Below, in pieces: positions 11,485-24,062 of a stretch of 64,000 nt of DNA (within the stretch, counting starts at the first letter, position 1; each line of letters starts with the position of its first letter). The notes below the pieces were generated by a model. It saw only the letters and a list, made by a program, of their open reading frames with translations, did no database searches and was not told the DNA's origin. The translations under genes were made by a program, and so were the position numbers. Location of the stretch: assembly GCF_014356525.2 (NCBI RefSeq), contig NC_052516.1, positions 29,123,973 through 29,187,972 on the forward strand, given 5' to 3'. The DNA comes from Nilaparvata lugens. Taxonomy: Eukaryota; Arthropoda; Insecta; Hemiptera; Delphacidae.

Positions 11485-11767
11485 TGCCGGTTGCACAAAA
11501 GTTGGTTAAAATTTAAACCGTGATTAATTCCACGAGAACCAATCTGAGAAGCTTTCTTTTCAAAAAAGCCTTCTTTGATTGGTTCATTCTCTCTCCTCCT
11601 AATCTCTGAGACCCGGTTGTACAAAAGCAGGTTAAATTTTAACCGTGATTAATTTCATGTGAACCAATCAAAGAAGGCTTTTTTGAAAAGAGGGCTTCTC
11701 TGATTGGTTCTCGTGAAATTAATAACGGTTTAAATTTAACCTGCTTTTGTACAACCGGGTCTCAGAG
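11485..11767. repeat. foldback element N (double copy)
   Basis: Family N has arms that begin CCGGTTGCACAAAAG and continue GTTAAATTTTAACCGTGATT, GAACCAATCAGAGAAG, then the reverse complement. Here a partial copy (11485-11580) adjoins a complete hairpin (11608-11767) whose ends ACCCGGTTGTACAAAAG and CTTTTGTACAACCGGGT pair. Other copies: 13262-13373, 28242-28400, 30781-30890, 51421-51662, 52012-52085 and 52410-52556. Confidence 0.8.
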
Positions 11768-12348
11768 ATTTAGAGGAGAGAGAAAGAGGAAGATGAATGT
11801 AGTGAGTTAATTGGTGAAAGATAAAAATTATTACTAGAGGATGGAAAGAGAGAAAAAATCATATTTTATTTGGCATCCATCTAAACTCTTTTTAACAAAA
11901 CAGTGAATCTGTAAATGAGAGAAAACTTCAGAAGAAACGGGAAGAAACTTGCTAAGAAAGGGAATAAAGAGTAAGGAATTAGAAGAGTGGGACAGTAAGA
12001 GAGAGGAAGAGAGCGAGTAAGAGAGAATCGTCCTTGCTGAAGGAATGTGCTGGGGAATTGAATTTACCCGAGTCATGTTGCCAGGCATTAGGATGATGTA
12101 CATTCCTTTGTATTGTAGATTTTTGTGGGACTAATTTCCTGTAGCCGTCATTATTTCATAGATAAATCTTGTAGAGGAAATTGATAGATAGCGCCGTACA
12201 AGTGAGTTGCACTTATGCACCATGTACTGCAATCACATTAAATTGCCTTTATATTCTCGTATGATTTGTTTTAATGAATGAAGCGAGAAGTTTGTAGTCT
12301 TCTGACGCCGACTGTGCATCTAATTGTTTTGTTTCATTTTATTGTATA

Positions 12349-12420
12349 CTAGCAGGTAACCCGTGCTTAGCACAGGAGAAAATGTAAATGTAAAAATGTA
12401 AAATGCAATCTCCTTATGTC
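12349..12420 (-). mobile_element. H2-like 3' terminus (CTAG end)
   Basis: Read on the minus strand this ends GTGCTAAGCACGGGTTACCT GCTAG followed by T, i.e. an A/T insertion context with a GTGC-TAA-GCAC hairpin just upstream of CTAG. Only the end is recognisable. Confidence 0.45.
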
Positions 12421-12479
12421 CAGGAAACATGAAAAAATATAATTATTTTGTTCAAAATTACTTGGATAATCTTCATAAG

Positions 12480-12821
12480 AGTTACGTTGCCGGTCCTCAG
12501 TCTTGTCAATGCCTTCTATAGACGGCAGCTAATACAGGTTTATTGATGTAATATTAACTGTTCATTCTTGTTTAAAATAATCAATTATAATTTATTAAGC
12601 AAGAAATTATATTTTTCAATAATAATTTAATAATGAATTTATAATAATTACGATGAAATATTTTGTTAATTAATTATTAATTCTGCATTGTTAAAAGACG
12701 ATCTGGCAACAGAGCAAAGCGAGAAAGAGACAGCGCTATCCGCTTTGTTGAATGAAGGACAAGGATAGCAATACCATTGCTAATCAAACACTGCCATTAT
12801 AACGTGGACCCCACTATAGCT
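12480..12821. repeat. partial copy of the 14602-15160 foldback element
   Basis: The 3' part matches the element at 14602-15160: CTGGCAACAG-type text, GGACAAGGATAGCAATACCA, then CACTGCCATTATAACGTGGA and CCCCACTATAG at the terminus. The left arm is missing. Confidence 0.65.
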
Positions 12822-12934
12822 AAAATCATCTGGATAATGTTTCAAATGTTTGTTGTCAGATTAGATATTATTATTGATTATTGTCTAAGAGGAAACCTAG
12901 TAAATGTATTTAGTATCTAATGTGAGTATCAGTA

Positions 12935-13523
12935 TCCTATACTATTAAACGAGCAACTTCTGTTAATATGTTCAGATGTTTGTATTTCACCGGATCTCGA
13001 AAACGGCTTTAACGATTCTCACGAAATTCAGAACATAGTAGGTTTATAATATAAAGATTCGATTGCACTAGGTCTCATCCCTGGGAAAACTCGCTGAAGG
13101 ACATTAAAAGGATAATTATTCATCCTTGGAAAAACAGCTGATAATAATTATTTCGTCGTCTGTTGGTGATGGAAGTGAGTGAGCGAGTTCATGTGTGTAG
13201 GACTGTGTCAAAATGATGACTCAGCTGTTGAACTTTTGTAATCATTCAATCAGGTACTTAGTGCCGGTTGCAAAAAAATCCAGTAGATCCATCTTTTTGA
13301 AATGGTCTTCTCTGATTTGGTTCACGTGAAGTTGATCAGGATTAAAATTTAACCGGCTTTTGTGCAACTGGGCCTTTGTGAGGGAAATTTTTGCATTTCT
13401 CTGGGAATTAATCTCAATTTACTGTGATTAGATGGAACATTTCTGTATGAATGTTATTATAATTTCTTCTTTCGTAATACATTTTTATGCTTTCGTACTC
13501 CAGAGCGAAGCTCGGTCCCCGAT
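12935..13523 (+). mobile_element. Helitron-like element H3, copy 1
   Basis: Starts TCCTATACTATTAAACGAGC preceded by A (the A|TC rule of Helitrons). Continues CACCGGATCTCGAAAACGGC and ends CCAGAGCGAAGCTCGGTCCC CGAT, which includes the short hairpin GAGCGAAGCTC. There is no CTRR end, so the class is tentative. It carries foldback N inside (13262-13373). An inverted copy with the same internal N element lies at 52253-52880. Confidence 0.6.
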
Positions 13524-13712
13524 CTTGTATTTAATGTGAGGTGTGATTGTGAAATTGCTATGGCATCCTTTCTTCATTAACGTTCACTAGCTTAATTTTT
13601 TAAAAATTGTGTTATATGTAAATAAATATTACCATCAATAATTATCATTATCATATATTCAACAAAACAATTTGTACTATTAATTTGTATTTCTAAAATC
13701 AAGTTATATTGA

Positions 13713-13898
13713 AAAAACAACGTTTAATTTTTGTCACATCCACATTTATTGTACTTTTGTACAGGGCTGCAGTTTCGTGTTGAAACCAACTCACTACAGC
13801 TGAAGATGTGTTGCTTTCAACACCAAACTGCAGTCTTGTATAAAAGTATAATAAAATGTGGATGTGACAAATAAAACTGTGTTTTTCAACTATGGAAA
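13713..13898. repeat. foldback repeat
   Basis: The arms TTGTCACATCCACATTTATT and AATAAAATGTGGATGTGACA pair. So do the inner words CTGCAGTTT..GTTGAAA and TTTCAACACCAAACTGCAG. Short non-coding inverted repeat. Confidence 0.75.
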
Positions 13899-14205
13899 AA
13901 TTCCACAATATCAATTCTCATTCATCAAATTTTATCAAGTTATATTTTTTAATATAAATTAAAACAGGAGACACACGACATAGATAGATCAAAAAGACTT
14001 GAAAACTTACATTATAATCGGAAATTTTCGAGGAACTGTGTCCCCTTTCTCGACCGAGCAGAGTCAGATTTTTTTTATTTCCATGTAAAGATTTTTTATA
14101 TTTTCATGTATTAAATCATTGTTTTTTCACCCAGAACTTATCAGTTTCATTAGTTTATAAATTCATATAGAATTTTGAATAATTACTATTTTTTTGTGTT
14201 TTTAG

Positions 14206-14300
14206 AACTATGGACACCTCAGCAACAGAATCGCCCCTAGATGTGCTCTCGAGAGCAGCCACCATGCTGCAAGACAACGCACCTCTCCCTCCCTCTTATG
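14206..14300 (+). CDS. Tgi: Tgi/VGLL4 exon 1a (start codon 14210)
   Basis: Encodes the N-terminus of isoform A: MDTSATESPLDVLSRAATML, then QDNAPLPPSY. The stretch PLDVLSRAA is the conserved start of the vertebrate VGLL4 isoform that begins METPLDVLSRAA. It ends with PPSY (residues 27-30), a WW-binding PPxY motif lying exactly at the exon edge. The exon is preceded by a pyrimidine-rich acceptor ending TTTTTAG at 14205, so the start codon is four bases into the exon and a separate upstream 5'UTR exon is required. The donor is GTGAGT at 14301, leaving one base (G) of the next codon, which completes with exon 2 as GAT (Asp31). The start choice is supported by the family-conserved motif, although the context before the ATG is ordinary. 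Confidence 0.88.
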
Positions 14301-14601
14301 GTGAGTCCCACTTTTAACATTTTTCAATTATTTATTAATTTTCATTAAGTTAATAACAATGAAGGCGTGTTTTCATATTCCCTTTGGCTTTAAAACTACT
14401 TCACTTATCTGCATGAAACTTTGGGAATACGTTGTGTGAACGTTGGTGAAGGTTTCTGACGAGTTGATAGAATTGGCTAACTAGGAATTCGCTGACTCCA
14501 TGTTAAACTGCCGTATGAATCAAAACTGCTCTGATCGTATGGTATTAATTCATATGGCGAGTCAGTGAATTCCGAGCCCTATCAACCCTTTCTGACTATT
14601 T

Positions 14602-15160
14602 ATAGTGAGGTCCACGTTATAATGGCAGTGGAAAAAGATAGGAAAACAGCTTTGCCGATTCTCTGCATTCTATAGGGGATAGCTGATACCGGTATATCTG
14701 ATGTAATTTTTCACTATGGACTCAAAATTGGACAAAAATCGTGAAGTGTAAACATAACCTATTTTTGGACAATTTCTATCTAAATTTGGGAAAGGAACAG
14801 TTTTGGGCTTTAAGCCTGTTGTTCCTTTCCCAATCATCCATAGTTGAGAATTATATTGTTTCTTTCAATGCATAAAAAAATATAATAATTGTATGAATGT
14901 AATATCAATTTTTCATTCTTGTTTAAAAAATCAAATTTTATTCGTCACGAAAATATATTCTTCAATGATTGAATAATACATTTTCATAATTGAGATTAAA
15001 TATTTTGTTCATTAATTTTACTCCTTCATTGTTGAAAAACGATTTGGCAACGATGAGGAGCTAGAAAAGGATAGCAATATCTGTTTTGTCGAATGATAGA
15101 CAAGGATAGCAATACCAATGTTGATCAAATACTGCCATTATAACGTGAACCTCACTATAG
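14602..15160. mobile_element. ~560-bp element with long terminal inverted repeats
   Basis: The left end TATAGTGAGGTCCACGTTAT and the right end ATAACGTGAACCTCACTATA are reverse complements apart from a base or two, each continuing through the ATGGCAGT/ACTGCCAT part. The interior is non-coding and holds a copy of repeat family G (14764-14850, TTTGGGAAAGGAACAGTTTT). A truncated relative is at 12480-12821. Probably a non-autonomous DNA element. Confidence 0.75.
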
Positions 15161-15582
15161 AAATTCTAAGTATTCCAAATTTAAGGGTAATTTTCAAAGG
15201 TTTCTATTACGGTATACGATTTGTTATTACAACAGTATTCAAATCCCAAAACAAAGTTGAATCAAATCCGTAATCATGATAGTCTAGGATTTGTATACTT
15301 GGATAGGGCTTGGATGACCCCAGAGTCTGAGTCACATCTTTACGGTCAGATTAGATAAGCGACATGCACATGGTTCTTATTTTGGGAGGGTGACTGCATG
15401 AGGGCAGCTCAACTAACTTGGACCTGAATAATCAATAGCAATAGTTGATTAAGTTTAACTCCCGTTAAACTGCAATTGAGCATAAGGGCCGTAGACCTGA
15501 ATATGTTTTTATTTAACAGAAAACAAATTAAAATACAATAGAAGATAGTAACTTTTATGAAACTAAGTTTTAGAATATTACT

Positions 15583-15945
15583 AAAGCTGGGTTTACTCCA
15601 AAGTTAATAACAAAATGTTGATAACTTAATCCTTATAGATTCTATTAGATTGAACATAACTTATCATACACCTGATGAACATATGTGTTTGTCAAGTTCC
15701 GTTCAATCTAATAGAATCTATAAGGATTAAGTTATTAACATTTTGTTAATAACTGTGGTAATAATAATAATAATATTCGAGTGACCTGGCTGGCTCAGGT
15801 CTGGTGTCAGAGTTTTCAGGTCGTAACTGATCAATTTCAGGGCCTCTGACATGACCTAACGACTGCTTTTTAGGCAGCCGGGACCGACGGCTTAACGTGT
15901 CCCTCCGAAACACGGTGGTAAATAACTGTGGTGTAAACCCAGCTT
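15583..15945. mobile_element. foldback element M interrupted by a SINE
   Basis: The outer ends are AAGCTGGGTTTACTCC and GTGTAAACCCAGCTT. The long internal arms ACTTAATCCTTATAGATTCT and AGAATCTATAAGGATTAAGT pair. An uninterrupted copy sits at 24930-25118, which shows that 15760-15920 is a later insertion. Confidence 0.85.
15760..15920 (-). mobile_element. 5'-truncated SINE with 12-bp target duplication
   Basis: Bounded by the perfect direct repeat AATAACTGTGGT (15748-15759 and 15921-15932). The left edge is (AAT)n, i.e. an ATT-type 3' tail on the minus strand. The body contains GCCGGGACCGACGGCTTAAC, shared with the SINE at 23488-23713 (AGCCGGGACCGACAATTTAA). The tRNA-like head is missing here. 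Target-site duplication plus a simple tail indicates target-primed reverse transcription. Confidence 0.75.
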
Positions 15946-18920
15946 GACCGTTTCAGAATTACTTACCTAGAATCTTACCTAGTTTTAGAATTTTACCTAG
16001 TTTTAGAATCTTACCTTAGAATTCTTACCTAGAATTAATTTCCGGTGGTAAAGCTTGTAGGTCTATTTATCTCTTATTATTATCCCTCTCATTACAAACG
16101 CACAAGCCTGAGGCTCATGCGACATCATCGTCAACAAAAATTCTAATATCTGATTAGACAGTATGAAGCAATGTATCTAAAATGTATCTACAATGTATCT
16201 TAGTTTTTTACATTAATTTATAGTTTAGTGATGTACAGTGATATTTTTTGTACCACTATGAGTCTTGTTAGACTCAGTGGAAATTATCATATTTTATAAA
16301 TAAATAGATAAAACGTTTCTATGCTACATTCCTTGGTATCAGGCAACCTGCAAGTAATCCGAAAAAATATGATGAAATCGTCAATTTCAACGACTTTTCA
16401 ATATCTTATCAGTAATCTATCAATCTATCCTATCAATCCATCAGTATCATATTAATTTCAACGGCTTCTCAGTATCCTATCAGTAATCCGTAGGCCTAAT
16501 GTTTAAGAGACAACACCAATTATTCGAATAGTTGTTATTAGAATGAAGTCAATAATTTGGACCATTTCTAGTTATCAAATAAAGGATTTGAATACAATTA
16601 TCTATAAAAGAAAAATCGTCTGATGACAGCGTTCTAGATAACTCTCACGATTGAATTAGCATTTGGATCACAAGTAGAATAGTATTCAATAATATTCTCT
16701 ATTTAGAAAAACATATTTCTTTTCATATTTGAATAATTTGAATTAGAATAAGTAAATTTAACCATCGTCAGTAAATAAAAAAAACCAATAGTAGGTCATT
16801 AGACAAAGAAAATCCTGTAACACATTTTTATTTTATTAGAAGTAGGTAAGTAAAAATTTAACCATGGTCAGTATATAACATACCAATAGTAGGTCAACAA
16901 AATACTGTAACACATTTTTATTTTATTGATGTTTGACAAATTATTAATGATAAGTAGGCTAGTTAAATATTCTCCAGTAGCCTCACTATTGATCATCATA
17001 AAACTATGCAATCACTATTCTTTTGTCGTTTGCTTTTTGTGTATGCGCGTACGTGCGTTCGTATGTGTGTTGTGTACTTTCTTTAGTGATTGTTTTGTGG
17101 TATGAGACACTTTCACACACATTCCTTCGAGTACCGTCTCAGCTGACAGAAATTAATGACATCATTCCTGTATGACATGTGCCTTCCTCCACTTACGGAC
17201 TTCAAATATATCGACTATTGATAATCGAAGTATAGATTATCCTTGATCGTTCATGTTGGTATCACTTGTCCATTTGGTTTGACAATGTCATGTGATTTGG
17301 GCCCTCTATATCATAGAGTAAAGATACCTTCAAAACAATATAATCTTTGTCTCTAGTGACCTTGCCAACATGATTTGATATTGATTGGGTGGGGGTTTGG
17401 TGTTTGGGGTTTAGAATAGAATAAAATGACTGCCTTTATTTTATACCTAGTGACACCTATTTGACACCATTTGATACCTAGTGACACCATTTATTTGATA
17501 CCTAGTTTAGATAGGGTGTTTGAATTGAATTGAACTGAATCGCTGTCTTTATTAAAAAAAACCTGGGAGGGTGAAGTTAGGGCGCAGCCGGCACTCTTTT
17601 ACACTTAACCCTCCATTGATTCATTAATTACAACTGAAACAAACATCATAAAACCATGAATTCAAGTAAAAGAAAACAAAATAACTTCAACAAAAAGTTT
17701 GGTGATAGAAAGAGCAAAAAGGAGGATGTTGACTACTCTCCCAAAATTGTTTTTAGAAGTACAGTCTCTAAAAATGTAATTATTATTAAACGAAAATCCT
17801 AATTAAATGCTGTAGACTAAAAATATATTTAAAATCTTTGTTATTGTAAAATTTCAATTTTCATTCCATTACTTTCAAAATCTATGAATTAGATTTATAA
17901 CTTTTAACTTAAATTGTATAATTCCACTTTTCATTCCATTACTTTCAAAATCTATGAATATTGAGTGATGAGTAGACTTATTACAATTTCTTTTCTTTTA
18001 CATCCCTTCTCTCTCCTCACTGTTTCACAAACCTTTTTCTCCAAACTGTTATCTGTTGTTGGAAACTATAGCTGGAGAGGTATTCCTTGTCTCTTCTCTT
18101 TAGCATACCCTACAATGTAGGTAATTATTGTTTCTGCTTGGTTTTTGTTTATTGTAACCCTATTATAATATTTTTTCGTGTGTTTGAATTACACATTTAT
18201 GAATTAACGATACGGTTTCTTTCAATATAATTATTATTACTAATGAGATAGTAATTGCTCTAGCCAATTTTAATGAGTTTAATAGTTTCAACGTTCATCA
18301 AACAATATTGTTGTTGAAAAAATGATTTGAGGTAATTTCACATAGTGTGCATCTTGGATCTCTTTTTTGGGCTCACGGTAGAGGGGGGGGGTTGTAACCT
18401 GTAACCCCCTTCGCTAATCCATTTACGCATGTACTCCTCTTTTGGACAATAAACGATACATCGATACGTGTATTATTTATCGATTCTGTCTAGCGATATC
18501 TCGATTCTTTATATCACTATTGCTGCTGGCTGACTGCTGTGGGTTGTGTAATGTAGTCAGTCAATACAAATAATGTGTGTCAATGCTAGATGATTAACTG
18601 CGGTTTTGTCTGTTGCTGAAGTTTAATGTTGTAATCAAATGATTGTTTATAGGAACTCCCAGCTATTGCATGGGTTCATGTGTTTGTACTGTCATAATAT
18701 ATGGAAGATTTTTTACTTTTTTGTGCTTTATGTTTCAAGTCAAATTGTAAAGTTTTTGAGGAAAAACTTCTCATTTGAAAATAACTGTACTAAACATTTG
18801 TAATATTGTTACGCGAGAGTTTGTGATTGCCTTGTCATATTCTCCAAATGATTCAAATCGAAATACTGAATTTTATTTGGGGATTTCATATTCTTGGCTC
18901 CATAGAATGGAATTTAGATA
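15946..18920. other. intronic stretch with minor repeats
   Basis: No coding signal. 17525-17625 is a minus copy of repeat family R (3' end motif AGGGCGCAGCCGGCACTC next to CTTTATT), also at 33385-33530 and 45940-46010. 18000-18240 shares GGAAACTATAGCTGG..AGGTATTCC..TAGCATACCC with 56575-56645. 16795-16925 holds a short imperfect direct repeat around AACCAT(C/G)GTCAGTA. 18385-18391 is a short G-run. Confidence 0.4.
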
Positions 18921-19158
18921 ATTTTTCCATGAACCTAGCTGTCAATTGAGTGGTCAAATCTATACATGTTCGAGTAGGTATATGAGCAGGGACTCCTTCT
19001 GTTTCTTCAAAATAGGAATTTATTAAAAAAATTTATTGAATTTTTCCATGAACCTAGCTGTCAATTGAATGATCAAATCTATACATGTTCGATTAGGTAT
19101 ATGAGCAGGGGCTCCTTCTGTTTCTTTAAAATAGGAATTTATTAAAAAAATTTATTGA
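18921..19158. repeat. tandem duplication, 119-bp unit
   Basis: The unit starting ATTTTTCCATGAACCTAGCT is repeated head-to-tail at 18921 and 19040 with only a few base differences (for example GAGTGG versus GAATGA). Confidence 0.9.
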
Positions 19159-20459
19159 AAAGTCTTGTCCCGAAAACAAGACTCTGCTAACTACTACAAA
19201 AACTACTACTGTAACGATCCATTTTTCTCGAGGCCTCAAAAATAGGAAAAATCTGTCAAGAAACATTTTTAACGATCGATGAATAGTTGGAGTCAAGGTA
19301 GAATTTTGAACAAGGGCACCTAACTATTAACCAACTTCCAACCCTGCTATCTGCCAACCGTCAGATAACGCAGGTCTAGCCCAGCTTACTGATAGTGAAG
19401 CAGAACAGAACTTGATTCGTCTCTATCCCAACCTTGTCCTTCATTACTGGCAAAATGATGAATACACAGGACAATGACAGCAATAAAAAAACTCCTAAAA
19501 ACCTAATTATTTTATCCAATTCCATCTGAATTATATTCAGATCATCCAAAATCTTCTGTTATTAAAAAAATCATTTAATTCTTCTATCATCAACTCTTCT
19601 CTTTATTTAAAAAAACTCTTATTTTTATTTTAAAACAGAACTTATCAATAGGCACTACCATGCCAACGAGCTATCCGGTGCATAAAATTGTAAAACTAAT
19701 AAATTTAATAATTTAAATCAAATTTATTTTGACTAGAACCCCTTAGGTAATACCCGAATAGGGATAAAAATTAGCCTGCTAATAGCAAATCGTTACACTA
19801 CCAATAACAATGAAGATTGATAGGTGATAAAGTTGAAAAACCACATTACATTACTTGGCAATGGAATAGTTTTCGGCCAATCCTGTTGTTCATACTCAAT
19901 CATATTTATATGATTTGTGATTGTATCCACGAATAAATAAATAAAAAAATATTTGATTGTTTTGTTGGCTTAGTTGAGTGCTTGTGAAAGCAGTCAAGGA
20001 ATTTTGAATAATCCGCCTTTGAGAGAAAGTCGGTATCAGTTATCGTTCTCGCCGCAAGATGTCGGGAGCGTCCCAAAACCGAATCTTTTTAGTTCGACTT
20101 GTGCTCGCTAGGTGTCGTGCAAGCGGTGATTGCAATCTTCCATGCAATGTGGTTGTGGCATTGATATAGAGAATAAGATTAAGAAGAGCGAAGTCCGCTA
20201 TGATGCCACTGCGCTAGTGTAGCTACCAGAAATTTCGGGCAAGAAGTCGGGTATTTGTATTCGCTGTGTAGAAAAAGAGCCTTTTTCAAATGATAATATT
20301 TTTTTATTGAAGCAACAAAAAATATTCAAAGTATGGTAGTTTCATGCAGTGGTTATGGATGTACGAATCTGCATGTGCCAGATGAAAATATATCTTTTTA
20401 TACATAAGTATTTTTATATTTTCATCGGTCATGTTTCATGCAGGCTAAGCCTAGTGCCA
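19159..20459. other. intronic stretch, no gene seen
   Basis: AT-rich with no open frame of interest. 19850-19945 is a copy of repeat family G (GGAATAGTTTTCGGC...CCTGTTGTTC, tail AATAAATAAATAA). 20025-20270 is more CpG-rich (GCCGCAAGATGTCGGGAGCG) and could be the remains of an element. Confidence 0.35.
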
Positions 20460-21310
20460 AATGATCGTTTCAAGGAATATTGTACTTAGGTTGATTCATC
20501 ATCATTATTTGCCAAGTAATAAAATATAAGTCTCGGTAATATTATAATAAATATTTTATTTCCATAGATCCAATATAGGTATCCATATTCCATTCCATTA
20601 ATTTGTCTTATATTGTAATATTTTGTGAACTATGAAAATATTGTATGCTAAATTTGTGTTATAAAAAATATTATTTGCTAAAATTGTCTATAAATCCTTC
20701 ATCATTGCTATTGTTTTATTTTTCCCGTTCTTATAATATGTAGTTATTTATTATCTTATATTAAATATAGGAGTATAGAGTATAGTTAGGTACCTATACT
20801 TAAGTTGCAAAACAAATGAGAAACAGTTTCACGAAATATTGTGATAACGGTTAATTTATTATTATTTCCCATCTAATAGAATATACAGTAATATTAGCGA
20901 TCTATAATTTTTGTTTTATTTTCCCGTTCTTATAATATGTAGTTATTTATTATCTTATATTAAATATAGGAGTATAGAGTATAGTTAGGTACCTATACTT
21001 AAGTTGCAAAACGAATGAGAAGCAGTTTCACGAAATATTGTGATAATGGTTAATTTATTATTATTTGCCATCTAATAAAATATATGGTAATATTAGCAAT
21101 CTATAATTTTTGTTTTATTTTTCTCGTTCTTATAATATGTAGTTATTTATTATCTTATAAATATAGGAGTATAAGAGTATAGTTAGGTACCTATACTTAA
21201 GTTGCAAAACGAATGGAAACAGTTTCACGAAATATTGTGATAACAGTTAATTTTTTATTATTTGCCATCTAATAAAATATACGGTAATATTAGCAATCTA
21301 TAATAAATGT
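20460..21310. repeat. tandem repeat, ~200-bp unit, three clear copies
   Basis: The word CCGTTCTTATAATATGTAGT recurs at about 20725, 20924 and (CTCGTTC variant) 21124. GTTAGGTACCTATACTTAAG recurs at the same spacing. A more diverged copy (CACGAAATATTG-type text changed) precedes them from about 20460. Confidence 0.9.
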
Positions 21311-22445
21311 TTTATTTTCCATATCCTGAATACATGATAATAGGAAAATATTGTAAAAATGAGATTCATTTGCTAATAGAATGGATCAAAATCTGTAGTG
21401 AGGTAGGTTCACTAAATTAGATGTTTGGTCGAGTTAAAAATAAAGTTCAATGAACAAATCATTGTATCATATGGTAATGGAAATGATGAAAAGTTGAAAA
21501 AAAATTATATTGAAATCCATCAAGTATGTCGAAAGATATAACGAAATGAAAGTCAATGTTTTCCCATATAAGTCTGTTTGGGCGCCTGACTTCTTGCCCG
21601 ATATTCAATGGCGACGAGAAATGAAGGAGGCATCATGCTTCCAAACGCTTGAAGGTATAGCTTAGTCATCTAACTATATATATCAATGGGTTGTGGATTT
21701 CCATTCACGTCTCAAGTCGATCCAAATCAGACATGAGTCTGATTTTGTAATCAAAAATTTCTTTTTAATTTATTGTAGGTATTTGACGTGATTGCTATTT
21801 TGTCTCCAGTATACAGAAACACATTTTGGTGGGGCCCAAATAAAGGAAAAAGGTCACAAGTGTTATGTGACGACTGTAGTTGACTGACACCCTTTTTGAT
21901 TTTTGTGAGAGTGCCTAATTAACGGTTGCGCGGGGGGGAGGGTGTTGCTTTTGGATAATATACAGTAGGCTGTCTCATTGATCTTGGTGGTAGAGAAGGG
22001 GCATTCCTGGGATAATTAATGGAACTGAATAATGCAACTTAAAATTTAATAGGATTTTTTTTTAAACTGGACAAACTGAGAACTTGACCGAGTGGAATCT
22101 TGAAGAGTTTGAAATAGTATGAAATTCGTATCCGTGTATGAGCCAGTTTTTTTCCTTTATTATAGTATAGATGAGTTCTTCAACTTAATGAAGAATTTAA
22201 TAAAGCTAATAAAGTGAACCTTGCTAACCTAATAAAGTGACAGAACTCAAATCTTGTTTAGAAACCTTCCTCATTTTAATGCCAACCTGACAAAATTGGA
22301 CTGGTTATTACTTTAGTTGTCAATTTTAACCATCTGTTTAGAAGAGGTAGTCTCTCTAGATTGTAATAATGAACATTATGGTTACCTAACATAATATGGT
22401 ATGAATTCATGTCCCATGAATGAAATTTGAACATTAATATTGTGA
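21311..22445. other. intronic stretch with an internally deleted H2 copy
   Basis: No gene. 22068-22174 is a minus-oriented H2 remnant: GAACTTGACCGAG...TTGAAATAG joins directly to CGTATCCGTGTATGAGCCAG and ends TTTCCTTTATTATAGTATAG with A (TCTATACT on the minus strand). The middle of the element is missing. Confidence 0.45.
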
Positions 22446-23487
22446 AAAATCTAGAAGGGAAATTGAAATTTGAGCTTCGAGGTGCACGAGATTGATATTT
22501 TTAGAATCTATGTGCAAAATTTGGGGATCTAAATCACTCCCGTTTTCCCGGTATGCAATCCACAAGTTGACATGTTTTGATGCGAACAAACACAATCCTA
22601 CTCTCTCTTTTTTAAAATTCACTCAAGTTTTATAAATATTATGATCTTGAAATTATTGTAGAAGAAGGTACGGTATCTTGCTTTTTCATGTTTTTTTCTA
22701 TATATTTTTGTAGCCTATACTATTATTATTATTGTACGATACTTTTCTTTTTTCTAAATCCCAATTCACATTTCGCATCTTAGGAACTTCAGTTACGGCA
22801 TTTCAATTTCCTTCTTCTTGATGAAAAAATCCAGAAATCTCTTTCTCATATTAGAATGATTACTTCAATAATTATTCAACTTTCCAAATAACCCTTCAAT
22901 TACCCACTAGCATAGACAAAAGATACCAGAATACATTATTCGTCTTTGCCGCTAGTCACTATAAAATGTCTCAGTCAGCTTTTATTTTGGTCCGAAGTAT
23001 TGTTTCATACTCTCGATCCTTCAATGAGCATTTAGCGATATTTTCCAATATTTTTGAATTCTCAATTTTAACAACAAACTCAATTTATGAATGAAAACAT
23101 TCCTGGAAAGCTACTACTTGAGACTCTTCGAAGTCTTGGAATAGAACAATAAATTTCTTCCGAAAAATTTTTGCCAACCAGAAGATTTCAATGAATGAAA
23201 TTAATCTTTTCTACCCAAAAATTCATTCATTATTGTTAACATAACTCTTGCAACAAAATGTAATTTGAGAGAATAGTTAGAAATGCATGTAAGTTGAGTA
23301 AATACACTACTGCCAAAGTGTTTTCAGAATTCGTTGACGTAAATTATATTTTTTCTTAATGACTTTGGAATATAACATTCAAAACTATTATTTTATATTT
23401 TAATATAATAGAGTAATTTATTCATTAATAATCATTACATTACATCAATGTTTGGGAATAAAGTAAATTCGTATGGCTTTTGTTGGT

Positions 23488-23713
23488 GGGGAGTCCCTTG
23501 CGGGAAGGTTCCACCGCCTGAATATATAATTTGAGCCGTCAATGGGCCTTACGACTGTCATACTTCAGCCGGGACCGACAATTTAACGTGCCCAACCGAT
23601 AGCACGGGAGTGATCTGGTTAAAAAACTTTTGGTAATAAGAGGGTTTGAACCCGGCCGGATCTCTATGCTGCTACGCAAGCACTCTATCCACTAGATATA
23701 CCACGGATCACTC
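23488..23713 (-). mobile_element. tRNA-derived SINE, with head
   Basis: On the minus strand the 5' end (23713 downward) reads like a tRNA. An A-box-like stretch TATATCTAGTGGATAGAG is followed by a B-box GGGTTCAAACCC (seen on + as GGGTTTGAACCC near 23645). The body then contains the CGGCTGAAGTATGACAGT / ACCGACAATTTAACGTGCC region shared with 15760-15920. RNA polymerase III internal promoter boxes define it as a tRNA-type SINE. It is not a functional tRNA gene, because the cloverleaf is broken. Confidence 0.65.
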
Positions 23714-23828
23714 CGTTTCGGGAATAATCCCATTTGATAGGTAATTTTTTAGTACTAATACTATAATACTAATTAAACTCTTTGGGAATCCGTTTCTAAA
23801 TTATGTCTACTTATATCTATATTATTTA

Positions 23829-24062
23829 CTAGCAGGTAACCTGTGCTCCGCAAGGTAATTGAAAACTTGACAATCTAAAAACTTTACCTACTGAAATCTA
23901 GAAGAATTTGAAATAGGCCATTAACCATCCTCGTTAAATTAACAATCTATATGGAAAATTTCATGTTAATCAGTCCAGAAATTTGGACGTGATGATGCGT
24001 CAACCGTGAATGTCCTATTCCGTACTTGTATAAGCCAATTCTTTCCTTTATTATATTATAGA
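23829..24062 (-). mobile_element. Helitron-like repeat H2 (near full length, reverse)
   Basis: Minus strand: starts TCTATAATATAATAAAGGAA at 24062 and ends TTGCGGAGCACAGGTTACCT GCTAG at 23829, followed by T. 5' TC and 3' CTAG are the Helitron terminal signatures. There are no coding parts. 24063-24929 contains no recognised feature. Confidence 0.5.

Noticed and set aside
23640..23713. tRNA gene on the minus strand
   Set aside because: A- and B-box-like words are present, but the cloverleaf cannot be completed and the sequence continues into a SINE body.
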